This document shows, piece after piece, positions 1-11,404 of a stretch of DNA of 64,000 nt. Location: positions 1 through 64,000 of the forward strand of contig JAEUBA010000074.1 in the NCBI GenBank assembly GCA_018257865.1, given 5' to 3'. The DNA is from Stereocaulon alpinum (taxonomy: Eukaryota > Ascomycota > Lecanoromycetes > Lecanorales > Stereocaulaceae). Each line of letters starts with the position of its first letter. The first letter of the stretch is position 1. The position numbers and the translations under genes were made by a program. Under the pieces are notes generated by a model. The model did no database searches. It was not told where the DNA came from and saw only the letters and a program-made list of their open reading frames with translations.

Positions 1-1300
1 AGAGTCTAAGGTATCCTTCTTAGCCGCAGCCTTAACTTTCTCTATATAAATTAGTACGATTACTATATAAATCTAGGCCGAATAGGTACTAACTAGGTAT
101 AAAGTTATATCGACTAATACTATTACCGGAGGTTAAATAATTTGCGTATATATTATTACGGAACCGTGCGTTACTGCGATAAGACGTAAAGGAACTTAAA
201 TTTTTTATATAGGGTATATACGCTTCCTTACCGGAATTATATAAGGCTATACGGCTTTATAATAGCACGCCCTTAATAATATACGGTCGGTTTAAATTCT
301 TACTAATTAGTATTAAATTATAAGGAATAGTAAAGGAGCTATATAAACTAACTTTTTATCTATACGTAAAATTAATTTATTAACGGCCGGCTATATAGCT
401 ACGTCTACGGTTTTTATAGGGACTTTATTAAGCCCCTATATAAATTATTCTACTTTTTATAAGATATCTAATTTCTAGGTCTTACCGTTCGCGTATAGTT
501 TTATACCGAAATTAGGCGGATAGGTATATAGTTATTCGTCCTCTTCGTTATCTAAGGCTATCGTATTACGGTTTAGTATAGATTTATTAAGATTAGTATT
601 AATTAGTAAAAAAGGGTATAAAAAATTAAAAGTCTATATAGAAAGGAAATAGGTTAGTACGGAACTAAAATAGAGATATACTTAGCTAAAAGACTCTATA
701 CAGCTTTACTATTATCTACGTCGTATTATATTACTCTATATAATAGTCTATAGTTCTATATAAAGCCTATATAGGATCTATATAACTTACTAATTATTAG
801 TTATTATAGTATAAAAGTTTCTAAGTTCCAAATCGACTAAAATATTAGTATTCTACTAGACTAGACCTATTTAGGAAATCCTATATAATTCTATACAGGT
901 CTTTATACATAGATTTGTATAACTCTATCTAAACACTTTAAAGCTATATTTAGTATAAAATTTCGCTTCGAAATAGCGACCCTCTAGTATTAATAACTGT
1001 TCCCTGCGCGTAGGGATTCGTTAGGGTCGATCTTAATCCCTATAGGCCGTAAGGTAAGTGCTGTCGAAGCGGTGTTATCAGGGGTCGTCGAAATTTTATC
1101 GAAATTGATCCCCTAGGCTTGAATACGACGTAAGGAGTAATACCTATACGAAGGAAGTTACCTAGCGGCAGCAGTTAATCGCTGAACCCGGGCCTATAAC
1201 CCTTTAGAATTTGAGGGTAACTTATAGATTCTTTAGTAGGGTTTGCTGGCTACTTATGTGCTCTAGGTGGTAGCGCGCTAGCGGTTGACTAAGCAACAGG
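1..1300. repeat. AT-rich, RIP-like degraded repeat
   Basis: The first ~960 bases are extremely rich in TA, TATA and TTAGTA words and lack any sizeable reading frame on either strand. Composition normalises gradually between about 960 and 1300. Excess TpA with loss of coding capacity is the known signature of repeat-induced point mutation acting on transposon copies in Pezizomycotina. No domain of the original element can be read, so its class is unknown. The left boundary lies outside the window. Confidence 0.7.
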
Positions 1301-2145
1301 CCTGAGGTGATATTCTAACGATTTTCAAACTTTTCTTTGAGGGGTAGGTGGCGAGAGGTTGGAGGCGAGCAAGATTTTGGTTTAACTTATGTATACTATG
1401 TATAGGATTGCCGACGTTGGACCTTTCTTGAATATTGATTTTTAGGGGTAAAAGCGGGTAAATTGGGATAGAAAGGCGGCCTTCAGGAACAAGCGCTGGA
1501 TGAGGAGATTGTCCGTGAAATTTATTATTTTTCTACACAGAAAATCGATTTCGTTCTCACCTTTACTCATATCTGGAGAGCGATTACCATTGGAAGCTTC
1601 TAGAACGCACCCCAATGATCCATGCCAGATGTGGCGCACGTGTTGGCACAGGACGACGCCAAGAGCCGTCAGCTGGTCATCGACCAGCGAAATTGGAGGA
1701 GCCTGAGCAGTAGTAGGCTTAGCCAGGCGACAGAATTTTGTTTGTTATTAATAACGTGAGCAGCTATAGCCGGGTACGAGGGAGCCATTTCAGGCTCCTA
1801 CCTGCTAGATGCTCCCTCTTGCTCCCTCGCTGCTCCCCTTTGCTCCCTCACTGGTCCCTCGTGCTCCCCCTCTGCTCCCCCCTACTCCCTCGTTGCTCCC
1901 CCTCGCTCCCTCGCTACTCCCTCTAAAGCGGCCCTGCTCCCTTTCCCGATCGAAAACGGTAATTCTCAATCCTAAGTTCGGGGTGTATATAATATAGAGC
2001 CTTACATGCCCTTCGCTACGAGTAGCGCGGGCGGGGTCACGGCTGGGAGACCAAGGCATCCTCACAATGGTTTAGTCATACAGGTAAGATCGGTCAGAAG
2101 CAGTCGTGACACATAAATCAAGCATGGCAGCGCTGTGGTTGGCCT
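1301..2145. other. Non-coding stretch with a GCTCCCTC-type microsatellite
   Basis: No convincing gene is visible. From about 1808 to 1926 the sequence is an irregular array of GCTCCCTC/GCTCCCC words, pyrimidine-rich on the + strand. The open frames seen here on both strands (Leu/Pro-rich on +, Gly/Ser-rich on -) are a by-product of this simple repeat. Confidence 0.6.
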
Positions 2146-2146
2146 G

Positions 2147-2643
2147 TGAGAACCGATCGCCGCATTCAGCTCCCGATAAACGGACAGAAAGCCAAAGGTC
2201 TTTTCGCCATACTGAACTTTGGTTTATTGATTCTGTCATACGCTGGAATCCTCCTCTGCGGAAAATTTACAGGAAGGTTAGCGACCGACAGTCGAGCTTT
2301 GTCCAGTCATCCTTGGTGCGTTATTTATTCCTATTCTGGTGACCATAAAGAGTGGACATCATTCGAGTTCGATTACAAATTTCAGAGCATGCATCTAGCT
2401 AACGAATGCTTCAACCCTGGGATAGGTATCACAAGTGGATGCGATTACTTCATGACGTCTGGAATACCTTACCACACTGGCGCTGCAGACTGTCCGTTTA
2501 TCGACCCAACGATGTGCCTCGACAACGGATCTTATGTTATCGGGTTTCGGACAGACCCGATCAATGCTCGTAAGACCGTAAATGTTCATTCTTGCCCTTA
2601 TTTTGTTCTGCGCTCGAAGAGTTTATACCAGCAAAAGCAGTAG
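2147..2643 (+). pseudogene. Fragment of a fungal membrane protein gene
   Basis: A 165-codon open frame ends at a TAG at 2641-2643. It contains one hydrophobic segment (the GLFAILNFGLLILSYAGILL region), then a Cys-containing stretch with CPFIDPTMCL followed by a GFRTDPINARKTVNV-like segment. The order membrane segment, CPF..(M/I)CL, 'R.D..IN' resembles the N-terminal half of large fungal integral-membrane proteins of unknown function. There is no in-frame ATG at the beginning and no continuation after the stop. I therefore read it as a truncated relic beside the RIP-like DNA. An intact short gene with an unseen first exon cannot be excluded. Confidence 0.4.
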
Positions 2644-3120
2644 CCCAGAGTTCGCTAGTTTGGGCGTACGCTAAAGTTGTAACGGAGTCCTCCTCTTTCG
2701 ACAGACTGATCTCAATAACTTCCGACATTTCATTGAGCCTGGATGCGTTAAGCAAAGTCTGTGAATGAACCTGTTAGTGTACTGTTCCGTGAGTTCAGGT
2801 CCTGGGTAGCGACAGACTATCTTGTTGCCAACTTCACTGCGACCTTCTCCCCCGCCTCCACCAACCAGTAAAAAATCGCTGTTCTGAGGGTCAAAATCAG
2901 AGGCGTAAGGAGGATAGTCTGGCGAGAAATGTGCAGTAGCAAAAGGAGGTGACATTGTTGGAAATAATTTACAAATAGAGGATGATGTCAAAAGAAGTCA
3001 TGCTAGCTCCCGGCTGACAGGAAGAATTCGTTATAGGGCCTTGGTGCGGGAGTTCAGGCAGAGTCCTGGCAAAAAAATGGCTAAGGATCTATGATTATGG
3101 TTATGTCTTATTTATACTCT
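2644..3120. other. Intergenic, nothing recognised
   Basis: No gene, repeat or RNA was recognised between the membrane-protein relic and the next gene. The small minus-strand open frame here has no recognisable features. Confidence 0.5.
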
Positions 3121-4203
3121 TTAAGCTCTGTCTTTGCTCTTTTTGCTCGATGGCAACTCTACAATCTCAATATCACTGCCTTCTTCGTAAATTTCCAAAT
3201 CCTTCAGCCCGAAGTCATATGATGTTGAACGTGTCGGAGTTCCGAATTCTGCTAAGACTCTTTCGCGTTTCTCTGGATCTTTGATTGGTGAAGTTGACGG
3301 AGAGGACAGCGCGGCGATGCGGGTTAGGGTTCGGAACATTGAGTAGATTTGGGATTCCTGCCCTTGTTCCCATTCCAACAGAAAACTTTGAGACCAACGG
3401 CCATCGTTGTCAACTCTGCAGAAACGAAATAAATTGCCATCCGACGCTGCCCCGAAGACAGTTGAATTGGTCTTCCCCTCCTCTTTTCTAATGTCATGGA
3501 CCGCACCCATGTAAGCTGTGAGCTGGGGTAAGCACATGTCCGTCCCTCCTAACTTTTTGGCTTCGACTATGATCAGATTTGTGGCGAGGGTCGACTTCCG
3601 TGCGTCATACCAAACGGTATAGTCTGCAAACCCAGAGAGTAACCTGTCCTCGCCCTCGAATTTCACTTTCCTCGGAATCTGTGTTTCGTGCTGCAAATGC
3701 AGCAGAGCCGGATCTTCTTGCAGGGATTGAGGCTGAGAATCAGCAGCATCTTGAAATTTCGTTTTGGTAAAATTCTCTTCGTATATCGCGCTGATGAGAA
3801 TTTGATCTATGATTGTCCGGGAGAAAGCTTCAGTACTTTCCATCTCCGGATTCGTAATCGCCAGAATCCTTGTGATGTTATCGGTTAGGTACGCAGGCAC
3901 TTGAATCTCCTCGATTTTGTTCCAGAACACGTCATTTACTTTTATGATACCGAAGATTCGACGGGCGGCACCAACAGAGAGAGTCGTTGCCGCAAGCTTT
4001 AAAAATTAGTCATGAGATCAACATTATAAACAAAGACTTACAGATGGTAGAATTGGATTGGGCTCATCGTCCAGGTCAATCAAATCTTGCCGGAATCGCT
4101 CGAAGGCGGCGGCATAATCTTTGGGCTCAGTGTCTTTGTATTTCGATAGCAAGCCTTTCACTCCGACGCATCTCTTCCTCTTTCTGCTTTGACCCTCAGG
4201 CAT
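3121..4203 (-). CDS. PD-(D/E)XK-like fungal protein, unknown role
   Basis: Two exons, 4203-4042 and 3996-3121, separated by a 45-base intron (GTAAGTC...TTAAAG), give 345 aa. The ATG at 4203 opens with MPEGQSRKRKR, a basic stretch that could act as a nuclear signal. The codon before it in the same frame is not a start. In the middle, GFADYTVWYD (Asp ~179) is followed 20 residues later by LIIVEAKK (Glu ~199, Lys ~201). This is the D...ExK spacing on adjacent beta-strands typical of restriction-endonuclease-like folds. The C-terminus is Ser/Lys-rich and acidic (IEIVELPSSKKSKDRA). It resembles orphan PD-(D/E)XK-like proteins common in accessory fungal DNA; nuclease activity is inferred, not shown. 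A MITE-like element lies 160 bases upstream of the start. Confidence 0.65.
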
Positions 4204-4362
4204 TATGCTTATCACTTGATCCTCACTTGTATATCAACTTGGAACTATACTTCAACTTTCAGGAATGTTTGGAGGTCAGAGGTAGGAGCGGGCAACAGCA
4301 TGTGAAAATCGCTTCCACACTTAGCGTGCGGAAAATTCCTCTCTCCCGCCGTTACAGTACTA

Positions 4363-4486
4363 CTACGGTATCAGGCGTAATTATCGTTAGTGTGCGCTAA
4401 TAGAATCCTAAGTACTTTTGAGTACTCCTGGGGGTCTGTGAGTATATTACAGTCCGTACTAACGATAATTAGGTCTGATACCGTAG
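4363..4486. mobile_element. MITE-like element with ~29-bp TIRs and TA target site
   Basis: The left end reads CTACGGTATCAG-GCG-TAATTATCGTTAGT and the right end is its reverse complement with two mismatches in the middle triplet (GCG against ACC). The unit is 124 bp and is bordered on both sides by TA (4361-4362 and 4487-4488), as expected for a Tc1/mariner-type target duplication. It encodes nothing. It lies between the permease 3' end and the start of the PD-(D/E)XK-like gene, so it may be in that gene's promoter. Confidence 0.7.
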
Positions 4487-4650
4487 TAAGTCAAAAGGTA
4501 TTTAATACCCAGGTTCAATGTTACGACCATGGGAGCATGCGGACGACAACTGACACAAGACTACTCAAGTTTCCTGGTGGTAGCCCTCGACCATGAGATG
4601 GTCTCACCTGAACTTACCTCGCGTTGTGCTCAAGCATTACCGCCAGGCCC

Positions 4651-6306
4651 TCAGACTAACATTGAAACAGACCTGCCCTTCTCATCCACAACATCGATCA
4701 CCTCCCGTTCTTGATCTGAAGACCGATACGACCTCGACTCACTGTCAAAAACCAGCGAGAACGGAGAGTCGCCAGTCTGCCTCTCGGTAGGGAACAATCT
4801 GAAAAGACCCCAGTGCAGCAGCAACGAAACGAAGAAGCCAAAGAAATACGAAACATTGTTCAAATGGTCCCATCCACTCCCATTCGCGGACCCCTGCACT
4901 TGCCTGATCAACCCAGGTAGAAGTGGCCCGAAGCCCATCGCCCACGCCACAACAGCCCTCCAATTGAAACCGAGAGAATACCAATATGCGGATGAGCTGT
5001 TGCCCAGGTAGAGATCACCCATATGGAGGCCTTGCTTTCGCACGAGGAAGTAATCGCTGATTACAATACCCGTCATTGGACTTAAGAAGACGGACCAGCC
5101 TGAAAGGACGGTGATGAACGTCGTGGCTTGAGTGACGAACTGCCATGGGCAGGTTGCAACGGCGATGATGGTTATCAGGCAACTCCCGCGTCTGATGTTG
5201 ATGTACTTAGGGTATAGTGCTGCGAGGTCCATCCCTCCGGCCACGGAGTTGGTCACAATGCACAGGGCAAGAGCGCTTGCTAGGAAGCCCAGTCCTGCGA
5301 AGAAGGTCCCGGCTCGGGCACCCGCCGAGAGAGAATTGTGCTGAATGGCCAGGAGGAGTTGGAAGGGATTCCAAAAGACCTCTCCATATATCTCGGCTGT
5401 TGCGGACGTGACCAGGAGTCCGCAAAGTGCGGTGACGCATATTGCAATCGGAGCGGTAACGATCTGTCCAAACAGAGCGGCATTTGGCGTTTTGGAGTAC
5501 CTTGTCCAGTCCGATTGCCCCAAACAACCGCTTCCAAACACCCCAACGACAGATTGAAGCCCATACACCGTATTCCAACCCAAAATGCTTCCCTGTCCCG
5601 TCGGCCCCGTATGGATCAAAGTGCCCGCCCCCCCATTCGCCGAAAGCGCCCATACAAGCATCCCAAGCACCGTACACGCTATCATCACAAACGCGACCCG
5701 AAACGGTATCTGTAGCCTCTCCGGTGCAACTAGCAGCATCGGCGCAAAAACCGCCAGAAATACAAAGAAGCTCAACAAGCTCGCTTCATCCACATGGGCA
5801 CTTTCCGGCAGGGTGTTTCTCCAATATACAAACTTCGGTCCTATCACTGCCCCGAGGATGATCTTCACCGCTTGCCCACCCCAATACGCCTGGATCCCCA
5901 TCCAGATACATGCCGTCATGATCCTGTTCAACAGGGGCCAGAATCCGCCGCGCATACCCCATGCACCTCTAGAGAGGATCGTGAAGCCGACATAATGGTG
6001 GGATCCCGGCCAGCCGGCGACGACGGCGAGGAGGGCGGCGAGGAGAGAGGCACCAACGATGACGCCCATAGCTTGTGAGATGCTGAGGCCGAGGGCGAGG
6101 AGCGAGGAGGCGAGGGTCCAGGAGGTGGCATTTACGCCTGTGATGATCCAATACGCGGCGTACTCGCGGTAGGTCCAAGTGCGGCGCGTGGGAGGGATGG
6201 GGATGAGGTCGCGGTTGCACCAAAGGGTGTTTCGGTAGGTGGAGTCCTCGTCCACTGGACATTCTAGGCGCTTGATCCAGGAGTTGGGGATACTTTGAGT
6301 CTGCAT
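4651..6306 (-). CDS. NCS1 family permease (Fur-type: uracil, allantoin or related substrate)
   Basis: A single exon of 551 aa with an ATG at 6306. It has about twelve hydrophobic segments, the usual size and topology of the nucleobase-cation-symport-1 family. Family features include the cytoplasmic N-terminus with WxxRDLxPIPP (NRDLIPIPPTRRTW), TG.N..SW in the first membrane segment, GQSDWTRYSKTP after the middle helices, and a conserved NWRAVVAWAMGF segment near helix 10/11. Plasma-membrane proton symport of a purine, pyrimidine, allantoin or nicotinamide-like substrate is the family role; the exact substrate cannot be read. The C-terminal tail is Ser/Arg/Glu-rich, as in fungal Fur transporters subject to ubiquitin-mediated endocytosis (inference). 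No introns and no disruptions were seen. Confidence 0.9.
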   Translation of the reverse strand: MQTQSIPNSWIKRLECPVDEDSTYRNTLWCNRDLIPIPPTRRTWTYREYAAYWIITGVNATSWTLASSLLALGLSISQAMGVIVGASLLAALLAVVAGWPGSHHYVGFTILSRGAWGMRGGFWPLLNRIMTACIWMGIQAYWGGQAVKIILGAVIGPKFVYWRNTLPESAHVDEASLLSFFVFLAVFAPMLLVAPERLQIPFRVAFVMIACTVLGMLVWALSANGGAGTLIHTGPTGQGSILGWNTVYGLQSVVGVFGSGCLGQSDWTRYSKTPNAALFGQIVTAPIAICVTALCGLLVTSATAEIYGEVFWNPFQLLLAIQHNSLSAGARAGTFFAGLGFLASALALCIVTNSVAGGMDLAALYPKYINIRRGSCLITIIAVATCPWQFVTQATTFITVLSGWSVFLSPMTGIVISDYFLVRKQGLHMGDLYLGNSSSAYWYSLGFNWRAVVAWAMGFGPLLPGLIRQVQGSANGSGWDHLNNVSYFFGFFVSLLLHWGLFRLFPTERQTGDSPFSLVFDSESRSYRSSDQEREVIDVVDEKGRSVSMLV

Positions 6307-8595
6307 GGTGGGTTATGTGGTGAATTGGGGTGAATTGGGAAAGGGAGACCAGAGTTCAGCGGATTTTGTACGGAGGGACGGAGGCTTGTATATGTAAATG
6401 ACGGAAGTGAATGTAAGCCTCAGGATGGTGGCGAGGGATTTTTTACAGTTTCCATACTATGCACCTACTCTGAGACTATAGTCTTAGGGATGTCACGTAG
6501 TTGTCTAGCGTTAAAAGCGACCATTCCATGCATTAAAGCCCTAACGGTCTGTGAAAAGATTCCCTATGGCTGCGATATTTAGAATTGATAGGCAAGACTA
6601 ATGGAATTCTACTTTTAAAATACTTGACCACATGGTCGCTGTACTGTACCTGTTACAAGTCTAAAGTGCCAAGTACGCCGAACATTTGTTTACCCATGAG
6701 TGTAGCATAGGCATGCAACGAAAGCTGCCATATTACCCTGCGCTGATTGTCACACTACCCCACCGCTTCACCAACTACGTAAAGGCTGCAGCTGGTGAGC
6801 TCTCACTACCGATAGAAGGTGAATCAATTGGCACGCGAAGATGTTCTGTTGGACTGGATGACGAACTTAGTCATGCGCGATGGATGCTTGGGGATGGGAT
6901 CGACAGAGCGTGTCTAGGGCTTACTGTATACCACGATGAATAAGCAACCACAGTGAGCGATTCTGGATCTTGGAGGAATTTGAGCCAGATGCCATTGATA
7001 ATGGCTGGAGAGCAGTGTACATAAAGATTCAATTCAGGGTTGTGAGTGGGATGCATAAAGAACTTGTACGTAGGGGCCTCCCCTTTTCTTTAGCCTTTTG
7101 GGGACAATTCTTGTCTGTGCACTCGGAGGTTGGAGCAATACCTGCAGCCTTTGATATGATAGTGTATTTCCTCCCATTCTCTTCAGATCACTCGCAAAGT
7201 CGAGGTAAAACAGAGGGGGGTTGTCCGCAATCGATGTCGCGCAGCCCTTGTCCCTTAGATGGGCTTAGTGCAAGGGGTAGGCCAGCTTCCCGTCCCTATT
7301 GCCCCTTGTCTTACTTCCAATCGATTGCCATTTTTCTTGAAGTCTTAGTATCCACTTCGCGGTGGTCGCGCCCTAAGTTACGACCATGTCGCAAGATGGC
7401 GAAGTGAGCGCTTTTCAGTTCATCAACTCGGTTGATTCTCTGTCGCCGCGGGACTACAGCGTGAGGAAGACGATACGCAAACAAACGATAAGCAAACAAA
7501 CGATAAGCAGAGCGGCAGCTGCACGGCGGTAGAAATATCCAACATTTCTCGAGACCACCGAACAACCCGAAGGAGCGACTAATCAGAATCAAAGCCTTCC
7601 CACATTAGCTTTACCTCACATTCATCCCGATTTGCCGGATGGTCTTGCTGGCGCTGCTACAGGCAAGGCCAGGCATAATGTACAGAGACAAAAAGCTTCT
7701 ATTAGAGATGTTTCCTTGAACGCAGGTCTACTGCTGACTCGCACGACCCCAACACTCCCATCTACCTACCTTAGCATCCCAACCCCTCCTACATTCCCTC
7801 AAACCCACCACCTCTTCGTCTCCACGCATTGCGTTTTCATCCTCTCGCAGGCTGGGTCCCCTCCATTGCGCCGGTAGCGTAGCTCTGGTGGGTAGGAGAC
7901 GTGCATTCTGGGGGCGGGCAGGGTAGGTGGGGTTGTGGAGTGGACACTGCAGATGGTTTCTGAACGTATAGTCAAGGCGCCGCCCCCATGGCTAGGTACT
8001 ATTGAATCTTGAGAATCTGCTCGCTGTGTTTCGATGAAATGGTCCCACATCGTTGATCCCAAGTATGGCAGCTAATAGGAAACGTTCGCTGTCCGAAGCT
8101 GGCGTAGGCTATCGCGTATGATCGATCTACTCCTGGCCATTCGGTCAACCTTGGAGTCCTAGTTGTGCTTGGCCAGTGTGGTTCTAGTTCATCGGCTGTG
8201 GGTCCGTCAACAAGATTTGTCTGCCGAGTCTTCAGAGTGGCTGGACTTCGTGAGCTTGTGGTCGTCTCCGATAATGTGAGACCGCTTGCCCTCGTGAAGT
8301 GTTATTTATGCTTCGTAGTCAACGGATGTGTTATGGTCTCAAGCTCGCTGAAGGAAATACCACCAGAAGAACATGATCCGTCAATTAAGAAATATATATA
8401 GCCCGAATAATATCAGCTGGCATGAGCAAGAAAAGCAGTATCATGTCTTACTATGCACCAGTCATATACCCTCTAAAGAAGCCCAGCCGTGTTCCATAAC
8501 CAACAAAATCACCCTACTACGTAAAGAAAGAAACGCTATGACGCTATAGATCTCTATCCGATACACCTTTTTCTCCCATCCACGCTGCCTCCCTT
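6307..8595. other. Gene-poor 2.3-kb spacer
   Basis: No gene is supported. Short open frames near 6686-6943 and 6970-7407 have no domain, no splice structure and no compositional bias. Around 7478-7508 a short direct repeat occurs (GCAAACAAACGATAA twice). A promoter for the permease is expected just left of 6310. Confidence 0.5.
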
Positions 8596-10094
8596 CTAGT
8601 CAGGTCGTTCCTGTCGCACAGGCAAAACAGCCTGCCGTTCCTTCTTTGCAAACATGAGATCTTCTGCGCTTTTAGTGATCATGCCGAAATGTGGTTCCAC
8701 TTTATTCGCCCAGTAATGTGCGGCCGTGAATAATGCGCCAAAGAAAATTGGTGTGGCGATGAAGAATGTCATGTAGCCTGGTATTGGGTATCTCATGACG
8801 ATGTAGGTCTGGTCGCGGCTGCGCTCTTCCATTTCAACTAGCTTTGACCTTGCGAAGAGCATCCAGGAGAAGAGGCTGCGCATGAAGGAGCCGTGCAGTA
8901 GGTATAGTGGGAAGCTGATTTTTCCTAGCCATAGCAAATGCTTGTGGCTCAAGGCTCGGCGCAAATGGGGAGAAAGCACGCACGTAAGGATGAGCAGCTG
9001 AGCTCCGATCGTTGGCCAGAAGCGACTCAATTCAGCGTTCGCTGGTGACACTCTGTTGAACCATTCAAGGAGGAACTTGCACCAGGTCGCCCAGGTATGG
9101 AATTCGGAGGGAAAGGACATGAGGACGAGTGACACGATGACCATGGGCGGAGCAAAGAAGGGTGAAAGTTGAGAGAGCGCGAGGGGTATATCCGAGTGGT
9201 TGAGCTCCGCGAGCATGATTCCTGCAAAGATATCGGGGCAGACCATTGCTGAAATTTATCAGTAAGGATAGGGTTTTAGACGTAGAATACATACGATCTC
9301 CAATTCTGATGCCCCAATTCCATGACCAGAACCAGCAGCCGGTATAAGTCAACAATCGCCAGCGGGTGGTCAAATTAGCCGTGGCCAGGAGAGCTGTGAA
9401 GCAGACCATCGAGCCTTCAAGAAGGTATAGTAGAGCCCATTGAGGCTGGTCGTACACATTGTCCGGATTGAACAGCCACGTATTGCGAATTGCTTTGATG
9501 AGATCTTCGACTGCGGTGCCCCATGAATAGCTAGGCTGTGGGCTTGTGAGGTACAGCCAGTATGCATCTGATTGCCTCGCTGTCTCATAAGCCCCGAATT
9601 GACATATAAACCAGCTGATGATGGTCGCTGCGGTTGCAGGGAGGAAGAGACGAAAGGATCTCCTGAAGGAACTGACGGCAAGGTTGGATAGCGCCCCCTC
9701 GACATTTCCCTGCCGAACAAGCTTGACGGCTTTCAAGGAATTGACGAAGCCAGAAAGTATGATGAAGCAGGCAACCCAAGCCTGACCCTGCCCAACAAGT
9801 CGAAGGATAGGCTTTTGCATCCATTGTTGGGGGCCCATCTCACCGTCCGCAGGTCTAACAATATAACGAGCGAAAGCCATGGTGAGATGGCTGAACATGA
9901 CATAGACGGCTGCGATACCTCGAAGGCCCTGCATGCTAGGTTAGCTCAATGGGTTGATGATTAAGGAATGGGTAGCACACATCTGCCCAGGAGGTCTCCT
10001 GGAGCGCCTGCTTGGCAGACTCCTTGCTGCCAAGTGAAGGTTTCCATTTCGTCTTTTCCGCATATGCTTGAAGATAGCCCACCGTTGCCGACAT
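8596..10094 (-). CDS. Acyltransferase 3 family membrane protein
   Basis: Three exons, 10094-9981, 9928-9295 and 9248-8596, with introns of 52 and 46 bases, give 466 aa. Splicing exon 1 to exon 2 at the acceptor ATGCAG restores the motif WADGLRGIAAVYVMFSH, the family's N-terminal signature (DGLRG...V...H) carrying the catalytic His. Many hydrophobic segments follow (FIILSGFVNSL, YLLEGSMVCF, WLGKISFPLYLLHGSF). The last of these is the usual 'S.PlYllH' helix near the C-terminus. Family members transfer acyl groups from donors to sugars, lipids or secondary metabolites at membranes; the substrate is unknown. It is divergent from the DUF1223 gene across about 535 bases. Confidence 0.85.
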
Positions 10095-10629
10095 TTCTAT
10101 CGTACTTGAAGCATCTGAGGAGTTGATGATATCAATTGCTGCGACGTACGGTATCTTCAGGCCCTTTTCGACGATTGCTACACGTATTCAAACTTTCCCT
10201 AGTAATTCAAATTACAATAAACTCGCATTAGCGTTACAGATCAGGTTAAGCGCGGGCTGCAATCAGGCGAGGAATTATTCCCATTCCTCGTATCGAAAAC
10301 TCACCTCCGTCCAACATTTCACACTCATTGTTACCTATTACTTCAATAAGAAGTGCATTCATATCGTCGTTGAGGTGAGAACAAATTGTGAACGAGTCCA
10401 AAGTGCTTTGCGAGAAACGTCAATCATTGTGCGCCAGGGACTTGAGCGTCACGTTGATGACGGATCATGGCTATGCCACGACTTCGGTGATGCATGATTT
10501 GGGATTGATGCCGTTGATGACCTTGCATAATCGTGAGTCGACTATATAAAATATGCCCTGTTTGGCATTTGTTCCGGTCCCTATCTATATTCCTGAAATT
10601 TTGATCTCAAGTCTTCGATCCCAAGCACG
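10095..10629. promoter_or_regulatory. Shared intergenic region of a divergent gene pair
   Basis: These 535 bases lie between the start codons of the acyltransferase (leftward) and the DUF1223 gene (rightward) and must hold both promoters. A TATA-like ACTATATAAAATATG lies at about 10542-10556, roughly 75-90 bases before the DUF1223 ATG. A 124-codon frame inside it has no recognisable features and is not called. Confidence 0.5.
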
Positions 10630-11404
10630 ATGAAGAGCTTGCTCCATGCTTTCAAGTCGTCCGCGTCGAAATCTACTATGCCTTTACATGAAGCTCCAGA
10701 ATCGCCTATGAACAAGACAATCTCTCTTACCGTGGTCGAGCTATTTCAGAGTCAAGGGTGCTCTTCTTGCCCTCCAGCGAACTCTAATGTCCTAAAGCTC
10801 GCTGAAGACCCCAATCTACTTATCCTCACCTATGATGTGACATACTGGGACCGTCTTGGATGGAAAGATAGCTTTGGCAGCTCAGCGTTTGATCGGAGAC
10901 AGTGGGAGTATGCCAGAGCCTTACAGAGGAAGAATGTGTTTACACCACAGGTCAGACGGCTTAAAGACCGGAATGCTTGGTTAATTTCTTACTGATCGTG
11001 TCTAGGTCATCGTCAATGGCCAAGTTGATGGTCCGGGTAACAATGCAAGAGATTTACAATGCCTTGTCGCTAAAGGGATTGCGATCAATTCGATGCAGAC
11101 GGTGCACATAGAGTCTGCAATGAGCGGCGAAGCTATTACGGTATCTGGGCCTGAAAACGAGCAGGGTATTGTCGTTGCTGTGCGTTACGATGCAAAGCAC
11201 TACGAGGTTCCTATCTTGCATGGTGAGAATGGTGGCCGAACTCTACCGCACAGCCATGTGGTCAAAGATATCACGCAACTCGGGAATTGGATAGGTGGAT
11301 TTCAAGACTTTGAACTCCCACATTGGGAAAATAATCGCTTGAAGGTTGCCGTTTTGGTCCATGCAGGCTTAGGGGGCCGACTTCTTGGGGCGGTACGCGT
11401 CTGA
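10630..11404 (+). CDS. DUF1223 thioredoxin-fold protein
   Basis: Two exons, 10630-10950 and 11006-11404, with a 55-base intron (GTCAGA...TCTAG), give 239 aa. The product contains VVELFQSQGCSSCPPAN, the conserved CxxCPPA block of DUF1223, then the family's DVTYWDRLGWKD segment and a VIVNGQVDG segment after the splice. DUF1223 proteins have a thioredoxin-like fold with the CxxC placed like a redox site, but their function is not established. Bacterial relatives are secreted. This protein has a short N-terminal extension rich in Ser and Lys and no clear signal peptide, and could be mitochondrial or cytosolic (inference). The frame is intact. Confidence 0.9.

Noticed and set aside
1805..2065. Gly/Ser/Arg-rich minus-strand frame
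   Set aside because: It is produced by the GCTCCCTC-type microsatellite and has no non-repetitive coding part.
10123..10497. 124-codon frame between the acyltransferase and DUF1223 genes
   Set aside because: It occupies the only available promoter region of a divergent pair and shows no family features.
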